Shown here piece by piece: positions 52,558 through 61,942 of a DNA stretch of 64,000 bases. The translations under genes were made by a program, and so were the position numbers. The stretch is from the NCBI GenBank assembly GCA_963826695.1, contig CAWGXZ010000004.1:620001-684000 (forward strand), written 5' to 3'. The notes under the pieces were generated by a model. The model saw nothing but the letters and a program-made list of their open reading frames with translations, was not told the DNA's origin and searched no databases. This DNA is from CAWGXZ01 sp963826695 (lineage in GTDB: Bacteria > Pseudomonadota > Gammaproteobacteria > Burkholderiales > Burkholderiaceae_C). Position 1 is the stretch's first letter, and each line of letters opens with the position of its first letter.

Positions 52558-53010
52558 CTAGGACGACGCCTTCATACGGTCGCGCAGGTCACGGATCTGA
52601 TCGTGGTTGCGCTGCGCGCCTTCAGCCTGCCGGCGAACCACCGACATGGCTGCCTCCGGCAGATCCTCTTTCAGCGCCTTGCGGTAGCGCGCAACAGCAG
52701 CGTCTTCGCCACGCTCGCATTCATCGAGCATGGCTTGGTCGCTATAGCCAGTCAGGGTTGCCCTTACCGCCACCCAGCCCCGGTGCAGGGCTCCGCTCGC
52801 GCTGCCACCCGTGTCCGGTTCTCCGCCGTACTGGCTGACCAGCATCTGCAACTCGCGGCTTCCCTGTTCGCAATCCTTTGCCCGGGTCGTGAAGAGCGAC
52901 CGCAGAGATTCCGACTTGGCATGCTCGGCGCATTCCCGAAAGCCGTACTCACCGTCCTTGCAGGTTTCGATCAGATCGTTGAGGGTAGAAACAACTTCCT
53001 TGTTATCCAT
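52558..53010 (-). CDS. DUF2383/PA2169-family four-helix-bundle protein
   Basis: 150 aa from the ATG at 53010 (MDNKEVVSTLNDLIETCKDGEYGFRECAEH). The ferritin-like helical pattern includes LFTTRAKDCEQGSRELQMLV and ECERGEDAAVARYRKAL, features of the PA2169 family. Function not established; often found in stress gene clusters. An earlier in-frame ATG at 53037 adds nine residues. Sigma-54 site upstream. Confidence 0.83.
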   Translation of the reverse strand: MDNKEVVSTLNDLIETCKDGEYGFRECAEHAKSESLRSLFTTRAKDCEQGSRELQMLVSQYGGEPDTGGSASGALHRGWVAVRATLTGYSDQAMLDECERGEDAAVARYRKALKEDLPEAAMSVVRRQAEGAQRNHDQIRDLRDRMKASS

Positions 53011-53066
53011 CGCTGTGTGCTCCAAGAGTGTCATCAAACAAAGCCAAAACGGCCAGGCGTCTGATC

Positions 53067-53083
53067 AGGCATCTGCCGTGCCC
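53067..53083 (-). promoter_or_regulatory. Sigma-54 promoter of the DUF2383 gene
   Basis: Minus strand GGCACG-GCAG-ATGC: GG at 53082-53081, GC at 53070-53069. The -24 half is perfect and one base differs in the -12 half. It is 59 bp before the ATG and 28 bp past the end of the upstream glycosyltransferase gene. Confidence 0.62.
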
Positions 53084-53110
53084 AAGGTGGGCGTCACCGG
53101 CACCGCCTCT

Positions 53111-54334
53111 TCAGGTGCCGAATCTCATCGCAGCCGACTCGCTTGCAGGTGCTGTAGTAACTTCGTCGAGCGGCGCCGAACGCTCGTGCGATTCCCTGTC
53201 GACAGCCGAACGCACCGCAGTTGCCTTGTCGACGAGGTGGCGAATGGTTGCAGCAGTCGTGTCCCAGGAATAACGCGCCACCGTCAGCGCCATCCTTTGC
53301 AAGCGATCGTGCGTGTCGGTCGGCGTTTCTGCAAGCGCTCCTTCACAGGCAGCAATGAAGGTGGCATGGTCGGTGGCGATCCGTACCACGTCACCGTACA
53401 AGAGCGAGACGTCGCGCACGGCCGTGCTCACCACGGGCTTGCCGGCCGCCATGTACTCGAGCGTCTTGGTTGGGCTGATGAACCGGGTCGAGTCGTTCAG
53501 CGCAAACGGCAGCAGACAGACGTCCCAACTTGCTGCCAGGTGAGGAAGCCGGTCGTAGCTTTGCATCCCCAACCAGTGGATGTTGGAATTTTGCGGAAGC
53601 GTCGCGGGGTCGATCTTGACCACCGGCCCGACCATCACCAGTTGCCAATCGGGATGACTTTCCGCCAGCTGCGCCAGCAGAGGGATGTCGAGCCGTTCAT
53701 CGATCACGCCGTAGAAGCCAAGGCGAGGGTGATCGATCAGCTTGTGCAGCTCTGCGACATCCGTTGCATGAGGTCCGGGATCGGGTGCAAGCCGATCCGG
53801 ACTGAAATGCGCTGCATCGACCGCGCTTGGCAGGCAATGGACGTTCGGATGCAGGTCTGCCTTGGCTTCGTAAAGCGCCGGACCACCCGCAAGCACCACA
53901 TCGGCCCGCTTCATCAGCGCCGTTTCGCGTTGACGCAGTTGCCGCGGTGCATCCTTGAAGGCAGCGAGTTCGTCCATGCAGTCGTAAACGACAGCACGTG
54001 GCTGCATTTCGCTCAGGAGCGGCAATGCCATGGGGGTGTAGAACCAGACGATGTAATCGTTGATGCCCTTCGCCCGCAAATGGCTGTGAAGCAGCGGCGC
54101 CACCGCAGACAGCTGGTCGTCGTGGTAACCCGGGGCCTGAATCGACGTATGCGGCACCAGCACGTCGATGCCGGGGCCGCCCGCATTGACTTCGAGGAAT
54201 GCATCTCCAGCTTCGAAGACCGGCTCCTCCACGTAGCAGACCTGGTAATGAGACGCAAGCCGGGTCAACAGATGCTGCGGACGCTGGTACACGAAGCTCC
54301 ATCGCAGATGCGAGAAAACAATCAGGTGGGGCAT
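53111..54334 (-). CDS. GT-B fold glycosyltransferase
   Basis: 407 aa. The N-terminus PHLIVFSHLRWSFVYQRPQHLLTRLA is typical of a family of GT4-like enzymes of proteobacteria. The C-terminal donor domain has LGFYGVIDERLDIPLL, WQLVMVGPVV, IHWLGMQSYDRLPHLAAS and FISPTKTLEYMAAGKPVVSTAV, with the donor-binding Glu in KTLEYMAAGKP. Donor and acceptor are unknown; extracellular polysaccharide is one possibility. The last 35 residues are hydrophilic. Its promoter region is shared with the divergent small gene at 54491. Confidence 0.83.
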   Translation of the reverse strand: MPHLIVFSHLRWSFVYQRPQHLLTRLASHYQVCYVEEPVFEAGDAFLEVNAGGPGIDVLVPHTSIQAPGYHDDQLSAVAPLLHSHLRAKGINDYIVWFYTPMALPLLSEMQPRAVVYDCMDELAAFKDAPRQLRQRETALMKRADVVLAGGPALYEAKADLHPNVHCLPSAVDAAHFSPDRLAPDPGPHATDVAELHKLIDHPRLGFYGVIDERLDIPLLAQLAESHPDWQLVMVGPVVKIDPATLPQNSNIHWLGMQSYDRLPHLAASWDVCLLPFALNDSTRFISPTKTLEYMAAGKPVVSTAVRDVSLLYGDVVRIATDHATFIAACEGALAETPTDTHDRLQRMALTVARYSWDTTAATIRHLVDKATAVRSAVDRESHERSAPLDEVTTAPASESAAMRFGT

Positions 54335-54385
54335 GGAAATCCTTTGGCTGCGGCAGCTCGGTGGTCAAGTGTGCTTGCGCTTCAT

Positions 54386-54402
54386 GAGCAATCGAACGAC
54401 CC
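54386..54402 (-). promoter_or_regulatory. Candidate sigma-54 promoter of the glycosyltransferase gene
   Basis: Minus strand GGTCGT-TCGA-TTGCT: GG at 54401-54400, GC at 54389-54388, 54 bp before the ATG. Perfect -12 half, weak -24 half beyond GG. Confidence 0.4.
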
Positions 54403-54425
54403 GCGGCACTGGCTGGGCGCCCGTT

Positions 54426-54441
54426 CGGCACATCGCATGCC
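54426..54441 (+). promoter_or_regulatory. Sigma-54 promoter of the small hydrophilic gene at 54491
   Basis: GGCACA-TCGC-ATGC: GG at 54427-54428, GC at 54439-54440, 51 bp before the ATG. Two mismatches from GGCACG-N4-TTGC. Confidence 0.55.
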
Positions 54442-54490
54442 AAACTATCCCAACCAGCGTCTTCGCTGGAGCACGCTACCAGGATCATCC

Positions 54491-54784
54491 ATGCGCGACA
54501 GCCAACTCACGCCTCCCGACGACGAGCCGGGGCATGACTCACGCCAATCGTCGGGAGAGACGACGTCGAGACGCGACGAAGCTGAGCCCTCACCGCGCCT
54601 GCCTCATGAGCGCGACGAATCGGCAAGCGAACAGGCGTCTAATGAAGCCTCGCATCGGCCGTTGGGGGAGACTGCCCTGAAGGATGAGCGCAGTGAAAGG
54701 GAGCCAACCGACCGCTCGGCCGAAACCGATCAAACCTACAACCGCAACTTCGTGCGCGACGACGCTGCGCCGCCCAGGCCTTGA
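54491..54784 (+). CDS. Small hydrophilic protein with LPHERDES motif
   Basis: 97 aa, strongly charged, no hydrophobic core, probably disordered. The motif PRLPHERDESASEQ recurs in short uncharacterised proteins of betaproteobacteria, from memory of such sequences. The ATG at 54491 has AGGA 6 nt upstream, and a sigma-54 site stands at the right distance. Function unknown. Confidence 0.62.
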   Translation: MRDSQLTPPDDEPGHDSRQSSGETTSRRDEAEPSPRLPHERDESASEQASNEASHRPLGETALKDERSEREPTDRSAETDQTYNRNFVRDDAAPPRP

Positions 54785-54901
54785 TGCCGATTTCGCGACT
54801 TGCTGCAAAAGCGAGCTGGATCGGGAAAAACTCGGCACGTACGGTCGGCATTGAAGGCACGCTCACCCAGGAGGGTGCCTGGGCAAGTCGACGCGGCGAG
54901 G

Positions 54902-54917
54902 TGGCATAGGCGTTGCG
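54902..54917 (+). promoter_or_regulatory. Sigma-54 promoter in front of rpoN
   Basis: TGGCATA-GGCG-TTGC: GG at 54903-54904, GC at 54915-54916, a very good match. Upstream lies an inverted repeat CCCAGG (54866-54871) / CCTGGG (54878-54883) that could be an activator site. Transcription would start near 54928, which favours the rpoN start at 54984. Confidence 0.62.
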
Positions 54918-54983
54918 TATTCTGCGGAAACGCCGCTGCGCATGGACGCTGCGGCACCTACAAGCAACCAGGGGCTCGGATCG

Positions 54984-56441
54984 ATGGCGTCGATGGAATT
55001 TCGCACGGAAACGCGGCAGCACCAGACGCTGTCGCCCCGGCTGCAACACGCTGTGCGCTTGCTGCAGCTTTCATCTTTGGATTTTGCGCACGAGGTTCAG
55101 GCGGCGCTCGGCAAGAACCCGTTCCTCGAAAGCGACGATCTCGACGCCGATGCGGAGAGCGAGGTCGAGGCGGGTGACGAAGGTCTCGACGCGAGGGAGA
55201 CGGCGGATTCCGATGCAGTCGACCCGAGCGAGGCACTTTCGCTCGCAAGCTCGGCCGAAGACGCAGAGGGTGAGCGCGACCTTTGGCAGGCGGATGATGT
55301 GTTCGGCGCCCGCGGCAGCCACGACGGCGAAATCAGTGCCATGGATCTGATGGCGGTCGAGACATCGCTGGCCGGGCACTTGCACGGTCAGCTCAACCTG
55401 CTGATGCTTCCCAAACGCGATCAGGTCCTGGCCAACGCCATCGTCGATTCGCTCGACGACGATGGCTACCTTCGCATGGAGCTCGACGAACTCGTGGCGA
55501 TGACGCAGCTGGACCCGCCAGCCGATCCGGATGAACTGCAGATTGCGTTGCGCCGTGTTCAGTCGCTCGAACCGCTCGGCGTCGGCGCACGCACGGTCAA
55601 GGAATGCCTGCGGCTGCAGCTTGCCGGCTTTCCCTGCCCGCAGCAGCGTGCGTTGGCGGACCAGATCATCGATCAACACCTCGAGCGGCTGGCGGCGAAG
55701 GATCTGAGCGCATTGGGTCGCGCTGTGGGGCGCCCGATGACGGAGATCGAGGCGGTATGTGACCGCATTCGGCGCCTCGATCCGAAGCCCGGTTGGCGCT
55801 TCGGATCGGCCCAGATTCATTATTTGAAACCCGATGTCATCGTCAAGAAAGTTCGGGGCGAGTGGGTGGCGTCGTTGAACCCCTCGATCATTCCGAAGGT
55901 GCGGCTCAATCACGTCTACGCCGAAATGTTCCAGCGGCATCGGAGCGCACACCACGCCGAGCTGTCCGGACACCTGCAGGAAGCCCGCTGGACTGTCAGC
56001 AATGTGGAGCAACGATTCGCAACCATTCTCAGCGTGGCGCAGGCCATCGTGAAGCGGCAGCGACATTTCCTCGACTATGGCCCCATGGCCATGAAGCCGT
56101 TGGGGTTGCGCGAAATTGCCGACGAGGTCGGCTTGCACGAGTCCACCGTGTCGCGCGTGACGAACAACAAGTACATGTCGACGCCGCTAGGAGTCTTCGA
56201 ACTCAAGTATTTCTTTTCACGCGCGATGACGACCGCAAGCGGCGGCGAATTTTCCGGTACGGCGATCCGCGGGCTGATCAAGGACATGATCGCGGCCGAG
56301 CGCTCGACGATGCCCCTGTCCGACGCGGAAATCGCGCGCCTGCTCGCCAAGCAGGGCCTGGTGGTCGCCCGCCGTACAGTGACCAAATATCGGCAGCTGT
56401 TGGGGATCGAGCCTGTCGATCGACGGCGGACTGTCGCCTAG
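54984..56441 (+). CDS. rpoN: RNA polymerase sigma-54 factor
   Basis: Sigma factor for -24/-12 promoters, 485 aa from the ATG at 54984 (AGGGG 9 nt upstream). Region I, which binds the activator, reads RQHQTLSPRLQHAVRLLQLSS. An acidic region II (LESDDLDADAESEVEAG) follows. The core-binding domain contains LDDDGYL and LEPLGVGARTVKECL, then the helix-turn-helix LGLREIADEVGLHESTVSRV and the RpoN box ARRTVTKYR. An ATG at 54942 is open but lies only 26 bp after the -12 element. The usual neighbours lptB, hpf and ptsN are absent, so this may be a second rpoN copy dedicated to the surrounding genes. Confidence 0.92.
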   Translation: MASMEFRTETRQHQTLSPRLQHAVRLLQLSSLDFAHEVQAALGKNPFLESDDLDADAESEVEAGDEGLDARETADSDAVDPSEALSLASSAEDAEGERDLWQADDVFGARGSHDGEISAMDLMAVETSLAGHLHGQLNLLMLPKRDQVLANAIVDSLDDDGYLRMELDELVAMTQLDPPADPDELQIALRRVQSLEPLGVGARTVKECLRLQLAGFPCPQQRALADQIIDQHLERLAAKDLSALGRAVGRPMTEIEAVCDRIRRLDPKPGWRFGSAQIHYLKPDVIVKKVRGEWVASLNPSIIPKVRLNHVYAEMFQRHRSAHHAELSGHLQEARWTVSNVEQRFATILSVAQAIVKRQRHFLDYGPMAMKPLGLREIADEVGLHESTVSRVTNNKYMSTPLGVFELKYFFSRAMTTASGGEFSGTAIRGLIKDMIAAERSTMPLSDAEIARLLAKQGLVVARRTVTKYRQLLGIEPVDRRRTVA

Positions 56442-56487
56442 CGGGTGGGGCTTGCAGGCGGGGTGAGTCGCCCTCGCGGCGAAGGTG

Positions 56488-56736
56488 TCATTCGCCCTTT
56501 GGTTTGGGTTGCCCGCCGTAGCCTCCGCCATATTCACCTTTTGCACGTTCGGCGTCGTGCGCTGCCGGGTCCCCGTTTGCATTCGGAGGAGAGCCGTCGC
56601 CCAAGCTGCTGCCACCCGCAGCCCCCTGGTTCGACTGCTGTCTTGTCGGCTCTCCCGTTTGCGCCTGCTTTGCATGCGGTGCAGCGGGCTGACCATTCTC
56701 CGGGTCATCCTGAGGTGAATTCGTTGGTGTCGACAT
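56488..56736 (-). CDS. Small Gln/Gly/Pro-rich hypothetical protein
   Basis: 82 aa starting MSTPTNSPQDDPENGQPAAPH, low complexity, ending GEYGGGYGGQPKPKGE. No membrane segment or known domain; probably disordered. GGAGG lies 8 nt before the ATG, and a candidate sigma-54 site lies upstream. Coding is supported by the start signals and the biased but consistent composition. Divergent from csbD. Confidence 0.55.
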   Translation of the reverse strand: MSTPTNSPQDDPENGQPAAPHAKQAQTGEPTRQQSNQGAAGGSSLGDGSPPNANGDPAAHDAERAKGEYGGGYGGQPKPKGE

Positions 56737-56765
56737 TTCATGGCCCTCCTGGTGTCCAGCCCCTT

Positions 56766-56782
56766 GAGCAAGCTTCAAACCC
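56766..56782 (-). promoter_or_regulatory. Candidate sigma-54 promoter of the 82-aa protein gene
   Basis: Minus strand GGTTTG-AAGC-TTGCT: GG at 56781-56780, GC at 56769-56768, 32 bp before the ATG. Perfect -12 half. Confidence 0.42.
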
Positions 56783-56834
56783 GCCTGCAGCCACGTTTTT
56801 ATGACGTCTTCCGATGGGGAGCGTCGTGTCGCGA

Positions 56835-56850
56835 TGGCATCCGGTTTGCC
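56835..56850 (+). promoter_or_regulatory. Sigma-54 promoter of the csbD-like gene
   Basis: TGGCATC-CGGT-TTGC: GG at 56836-56837, GC at 56848-56849, 46 bp before the ATG, leaving about 35 nt of leader with AAGGAG. One of the best matches in the set. Confidence 0.62.
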
Positions 56851-56894
56851 AATGCCACTGGGGTTACTTGCCTCGCGTCCTAAGGAGTTATGCG

Positions 56895-57080
56895 ATGAAC
56901 AAGGATCAAGTCGATGGCCGTCTCGAGCAGGCCAAGGGAAAGCTGAAGGAAGTCGCCGGCGAAGTTGTCGGTAATGACCGCTTGAAAGCCGAAGGTGAGG
57001 TCGATCAAGTGGCCGGCAAGACCGAAGCGACAGTCGGGGACGCCAAGGAATCCGTGAAGAGGGGCATCGACAAGCTCTGA
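56895..57080 (+). CDS. CsbD-like stress protein
   Basis: 61 aa: MNKDQVDGRLEQAKGKLKEV, then AGEVVGNDRLKAEGEVDQVAGK, the CsbD signature. Small soluble proteins of this family accumulate under general stress (sigma-B in Bacillus) and have no known activity. Strong AAGGAG site; an efficient terminator follows. Confidence 0.92.
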   Translation: MNKDQVDGRLEQAKGKLKEVAGEVVGNDRLKAEGEVDQVAGKTEATVGDAKESVKRGIDKL

Positions 57081-57110
57081 GCGTCTGGTTTCCTGGAACC
57101 ATTGAGCGCA

Positions 57111-57134
57111 AACGGCCAGCATGCTGGCCGTTTT
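57111..57134 (+). terminator. Terminator after csbD
   Basis: 22-bp palindrome (AACGGCCAGC at 57111-57120 with GCTGGCCGTT at 57123-57132) running into TTTT. It also separates csbD from the convergent hemerythrin gene. Confidence 0.8.
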
Positions 57135-57178
57135 CAATTCCACGCGTAGAAGCGTGTTTTGCGCCGGGCGCTCTAGTT

Positions 57179-57667
57179 CTAGCCCAGCGATGCTGCCTTG
57201 TCGGTATCGCCCGCAACGTTATCGCGCGGCCGTCCTGCCAATTGCATCGACTGCTGTAGCGCCATCATCTGCGTGCCCAATTCATCGAGTTGCGACGAAT
57301 CGAGCAGCTTGCGCGCTTTCGGGAAGAGGTCTTCTTCTTCTTCCTTGTGATGGTGGACGGCCTGCTCGGTCAGGACCTTGAACTTCGGCTCGAAAGTCTT
57401 CTCGTCGGGCTGCATTTCAAGCAGGTCTGCAAGCAGCCGCTTCAGGGAGAGGTGTTCTTCGAGCGATTCGAGCAGAATGTCTTCGGTGCGCTTGGCATTC
57501 ACCGCCGGGTAGAAGAGCTGCTCCTCGGATGCGATATGCGTCGTCAGCTGGTCGCCGACCTGCGCCAGCAACCGGGCGATTGCTGCCGGCTCCTGCGCCT
57601 CCTTGGTTTCTTTCATCCGCGCTTCGAGTTCGCGGTGCTGGTCGATCAAGAGGTCTACGGCATTCAT
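57179..57667 (-). CDS. Hemerythrin-like HHE domain protein
   Basis: 162 aa. Iron-binding pattern of a hemerythrin four-helix bundle: LIDQHRELEARM, LTTHIASEEQLFYP, LLESLEEHLSLKRLL and AVHHHKEEEEDLFPKA. Such proteins bind oxygen or NO or protect from oxidative stress. Sigma-54 site upstream; the gene lies between csbD and yhbY. Confidence 0.88.
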   Translation of the reverse strand: MNAVDLLIDQHRELEARMKETKEAQEPAAIARLLAQVGDQLTTHIASEEQLFYPAVNAKRTEDILLESLEEHLSLKRLLADLLEMQPDEKTFEPKFKVLTEQAVHHHKEEEEDLFPKARKLLDSSQLDELGTQMMALQQSMQLAGRPRDNVAGDTDKAASLG

Positions 57668-57702
57668 CAGGCCTGTCTCGCGGTGTCAAGGTACGCAGAT
57701 CA

Positions 57703-57718
57703 GGCAGCCGGTGTGCCG
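57703..57718 (-). promoter_or_regulatory. Sigma-54 promoter of the hemerythrin gene
   Basis: Minus strand GGCACA-CCGG-CTGC: GG at 57717-57716, GC at 57705-57704, 37 bp before the ATG. Two mismatches from GGCACG-N4-TTGC. It ends just before the yhbY stop codon. Confidence 0.52.
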
Positions 57719-57721
57719 CAA

Positions 57722-58201
57722 TCAGTCACCCACTGTCTTCTTGACGCTGCTGATGCGCTTGCGTGCACGCTTGAGTTCACCGCCGGCGGCAATCCGCTGG
57801 TTTCCGAGAACCCTGATCTTCTTCACCTGCGGGCGATGGTTGCCGCTGCGCGAGAACTTCAGCACCTTCACCACCTTCGGGCCGGCCATCCGCTCGTCCC
57901 GAGCCGGTTTTTCTTTGGGCGCAGCCGGGCGCCAGAGCACAAGCAGCTTGCCGATGTGCTGGATCGGCGCCGCGCCGAGCTGATCGGCCAACTGCCCGAG
58001 CAAGGCCTGGCGCGCGGTACGGTCGTCGGAGAAAACGCGAATCTTGATCAGCCCGTGGGCAGAGAGCGCCAGGTCGATCTCGCGAACAACGCCGGCTGTG
58101 AGGCCATCGTGACCGATCGCGACGACGGGGTCGAGCCCGTGCGCTTCGGCACGCTTCTCCTTGCGCTGGGCAGGGGTCAGGTTTGGAACAAGGGTTGGCA
58201 T
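57722..58201 (-). CDS. yhbY: YhbY family RNA-binding protein
   Basis: CRM-domain protein associated with pre-50S ribosomes, 159 aa. LTPAQRKEKRAEAHGLDPVVAIGHDGLT and LIKIRVFSDDRTARQ are the family core, with a GxxG-type loop. A basic C-terminal extension of about 60 residues (ending KRARKRISSVKKTVGD) is longer than in E. coli YhbY (97 aa). Divergent from rlmE, 20 bp apart, as in many proteobacteria. Confidence 0.9.
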   Translation of the reverse strand: MPTLVPNLTPAQRKEKRAEAHGLDPVVAIGHDGLTAGVVREIDLALSAHGLIKIRVFSDDRTARQALLGQLADQLGAAPIQHIGKLLVLWRPAAPKEKPARDERMAGPKVVKVLKFSRSGNHRPQVKKIRVLGNQRIAAGGELKRARKRISSVKKTVGD

Positions 58202-58221
58202 GTCCGTATTATCGGACGCGC

Positions 58222-58971
58222 ATGAAAATTCAAACTAAAAGCAAGAAAGTCGACAAGGGTTGGCTGCGGGACCACCTCAACGATCCTTACGTCCAATTGG
58301 CAAAGCGCGAAGGTTATCGGGCCCGCGCAGCCTACAAGCTGAAGGAAATCGACGAGGAGCTCAACCTCCTGCGCCCCGGCCAGCTCGTGGTCGATCTCGG
58401 CGCAGTGCCGGGAGCGTGGAGCCAGTACGTTCGCCGCATCTTCGCGCCGAAGAAGGCCGGCGTCGGTGGCGCGGCCACGGGACAGCTCGACGGCAGCATC
58501 ATCGCGCTCGATCTGCTCGAGCTCGAACCGATCGACGGCGTCAGCTTCCTGCAGGGCGATTTCCGCGAGCAGGCGGTGGTCGAGCGCCTCGACGCATTGT
58601 TGGCAGGTCGCGCGGTCGACGTGGTGCTGTCGGACATGGCGCCGAACCTGTCGGGGATCGAGAGCTCGGATTCGGCACGCATCGCCGATCTGGTGGAACT
58701 GGCGCTCGAATTTGCGGTGCGGCACCTGACGGCGGACGGGAAGCTGGTTTGCAAGGCTTTCCACGGCAGTGGCTACAGCCAGCTGGTGCGCCACTTCAAA
58801 GACCATTTCGCAAGCGTCAAGGCGATCAAGCCGAAGGCTTCGCGTGACAAGTCGGCAGAGACTTTCCTGGTTGGCGCGGCGCCGAAGGTGAAGCGGGCGG
58901 AACTCCGCGCGAAAGGCGGGGTCGGGGTACAGGCACCGGAGGCCATTGCCCCTGCTGCGACGGGGCGATGA
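58222..58971 (+). CDS. rlmE: 23S rRNA 2'-O-ribose U2552 methyltransferase RlmE (FtsJ/RrmJ)
   Basis: Heat-shock methyltransferase of the large subunit, 249 aa from the ATG at 58222. The motif order is KREGYRARAAYKLKEID, SAM motif VVDLGAVPGAWSQYV (usually GAAPGGWSQ), DVVLSDMAPNLSG with the catalytic Asp, and a Lys in LVCKAFHGSG. The K-D-K-E tetrad appears complete. The C-terminus is extended. ftsH follows, the standard order. Confidence 0.94.
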   Translation: MKIQTKSKKVDKGWLRDHLNDPYVQLAKREGYRARAAYKLKEIDEELNLLRPGQLVVDLGAVPGAWSQYVRRIFAPKKAGVGGAATGQLDGSIIALDLLELEPIDGVSFLQGDFREQAVVERLDALLAGRAVDVVLSDMAPNLSGIESSDSARIADLVELALEFAVRHLTADGKLVCKAFHGSGYSQLVRHFKDHFASVKAIKPKASRDKSAETFLVGAAPKVKRAELRAKGGVGVQAPEAIAPAATGR

Positions 58972-58987
58972 TGGGGTCGCCAGTGGG

Positions 58988-59014
58988 TTGCCTCGACTAA
59001 AATTGCCCCCATCT
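58988..59014 (+). promoter_or_regulatory. Possible heat-shock (sigma-32) promoter of ftsH
   Basis: CCCCAT (59007-59012), followed by CT, matches the sigma-32 -10 (CCCCATNT) well. TTGCC, starting at 58988, stands at about the right distance but is a poor match to CTTGAA. ftsH is a heat-shock gene in E. coli. Confidence 0.35.
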
Positions 59015-59075
59015 ACCGTGGACGACGGTCGCCGACGGGCCGCCACATTCGATCTGACCGGCATAAGGAGCCGCG

Positions 59076-60983
<1,908 letters not shown>

Positions 60984-61048
60984 GCCCGATACGGCACATC
61001 AGGAACGGGGCTGCGGCCCCGTTTCGCTTTTATCGCGGAGGTGTGCGT

Positions 61049-61924
61049 GTGTCTTCGGCAATGACCTGGCAAACCACCCGCTACGCCATTGCACTCACGC
61101 AGCCGCGCGTGATGGGGATCGTCAACCTGACGCCCGACTCGTTCTCGGATGGCGGTCACACCGCTACCCCGGGCGTGGCGATCGAACGATGTGAAAAGCT
61201 GTTGGCCGAGGGCGCCGACATCCTGGACCTCGGTGCCGAGTCCACCCGCCCGGGTGCTTCTCCCGTCGACTGGCGCGAGGAATGGCAGCGGCTCGAGTCG
61301 GTTCTGATCGCGGCGCTGCGGCTGGGCTGCCCGGTGTCGGTCGACACGATGAAAACCGAGGTGATGCAGCGCAGCCTCGACCTCGGCGCCGACATCATCA
61401 ACGATGTCCATGCCTTGCGTGCCCCGGGCGCCGTGGAGCTGGTGGCGGGCAGCGGCTGCGGCATCTGCCTGATGCACATGCACGGCGAGCCGCGCTCGAT
61501 GCAACGGGCGCCGCTTGCTGCAGGTGATGCCGTCGGGGACGTCCGGCAGTTTCTTGCCGCGCGCGCCGAGGTGGTGCGGCAGGCCGGCGTTGCTGCGGCG
61601 CGCGTCGTGCTCGATCCGGGTATCGGCTTCGGCAAGAGCGTTGCGACCAACTTCGATCTCGTGCAGCGGCAGGACGAACTGCTCGAATTGGGCTATCCGC
61701 TCCTGGTCGGCTGGTCGCGCAAGTCATCGCTCGGCACGTTGACCGGCCGGCCTCCTGGCGAGCGCCTGCCGGCAAGCCTGGCCGCAGCCCTGGCGGCGGT
61801 GCAGCGCGGTGCGCATGTCGTGCGGGTCCACGACGTTGCTGCCACCGTCGATGCGCTGGCGGTGTGGGCCGCGTGCGGTCTGCCACAGCTCCGGCCGGCT
61901 GCGTCGCCGACAATCGCCGGTTGA
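61049..61924 (+). CDS. folP: Dihydropteroate synthase
   Basis: Joins pABA to the pterin pyrophosphate in folate synthesis; the sulfonamide target. About 291 aa from a GTG at 61049, 7 nt after GGAGG; an ATG at 61061 is the alternative. Signatures are VMGIVNLTPDSFSDGG, LDLGAESTRPGA, SVDTMKTEV, DIINDVHALR, DPGIGFGKS and GWSRKSSLG. ftsH-folP-glmM is the standard proteobacterial order. Confidence 0.95.
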   Translation: MSSAMTWQTTRYAIALTQPRVMGIVNLTPDSFSDGGHTATPGVAIERCEKLLAEGADILDLGAESTRPGASPVDWREEWQRLESVLIAALRLGCPVSVDTMKTEVMQRSLDLGADIINDVHALRAPGAVELVAGSGCGICLMHMHGEPRSMQRAPLAAGDAVGDVRQFLAARAEVVRQAGVAAARVVLDPGIGFGKSVATNFDLVQRQDELLELGYPLLVGWSRKSSLGTLTGRPPGERLPASLAAALAAVQRGAHVVRVHDVAATVDALAVWAACGLPQLRPAASPTIAG

Positions 61925-61942
61925 CCGATCTCAGCCGACAGC

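Noticed and set aside
44871..57720. Further bare GG-N10-GC pairs in the accessory region
   Set aside because: GG-N10-GC alone occurs about once per 80 positions in DNA of this composition. I kept only sites with additional consensus bases, correct orientation and reasonable distance to a start codon.
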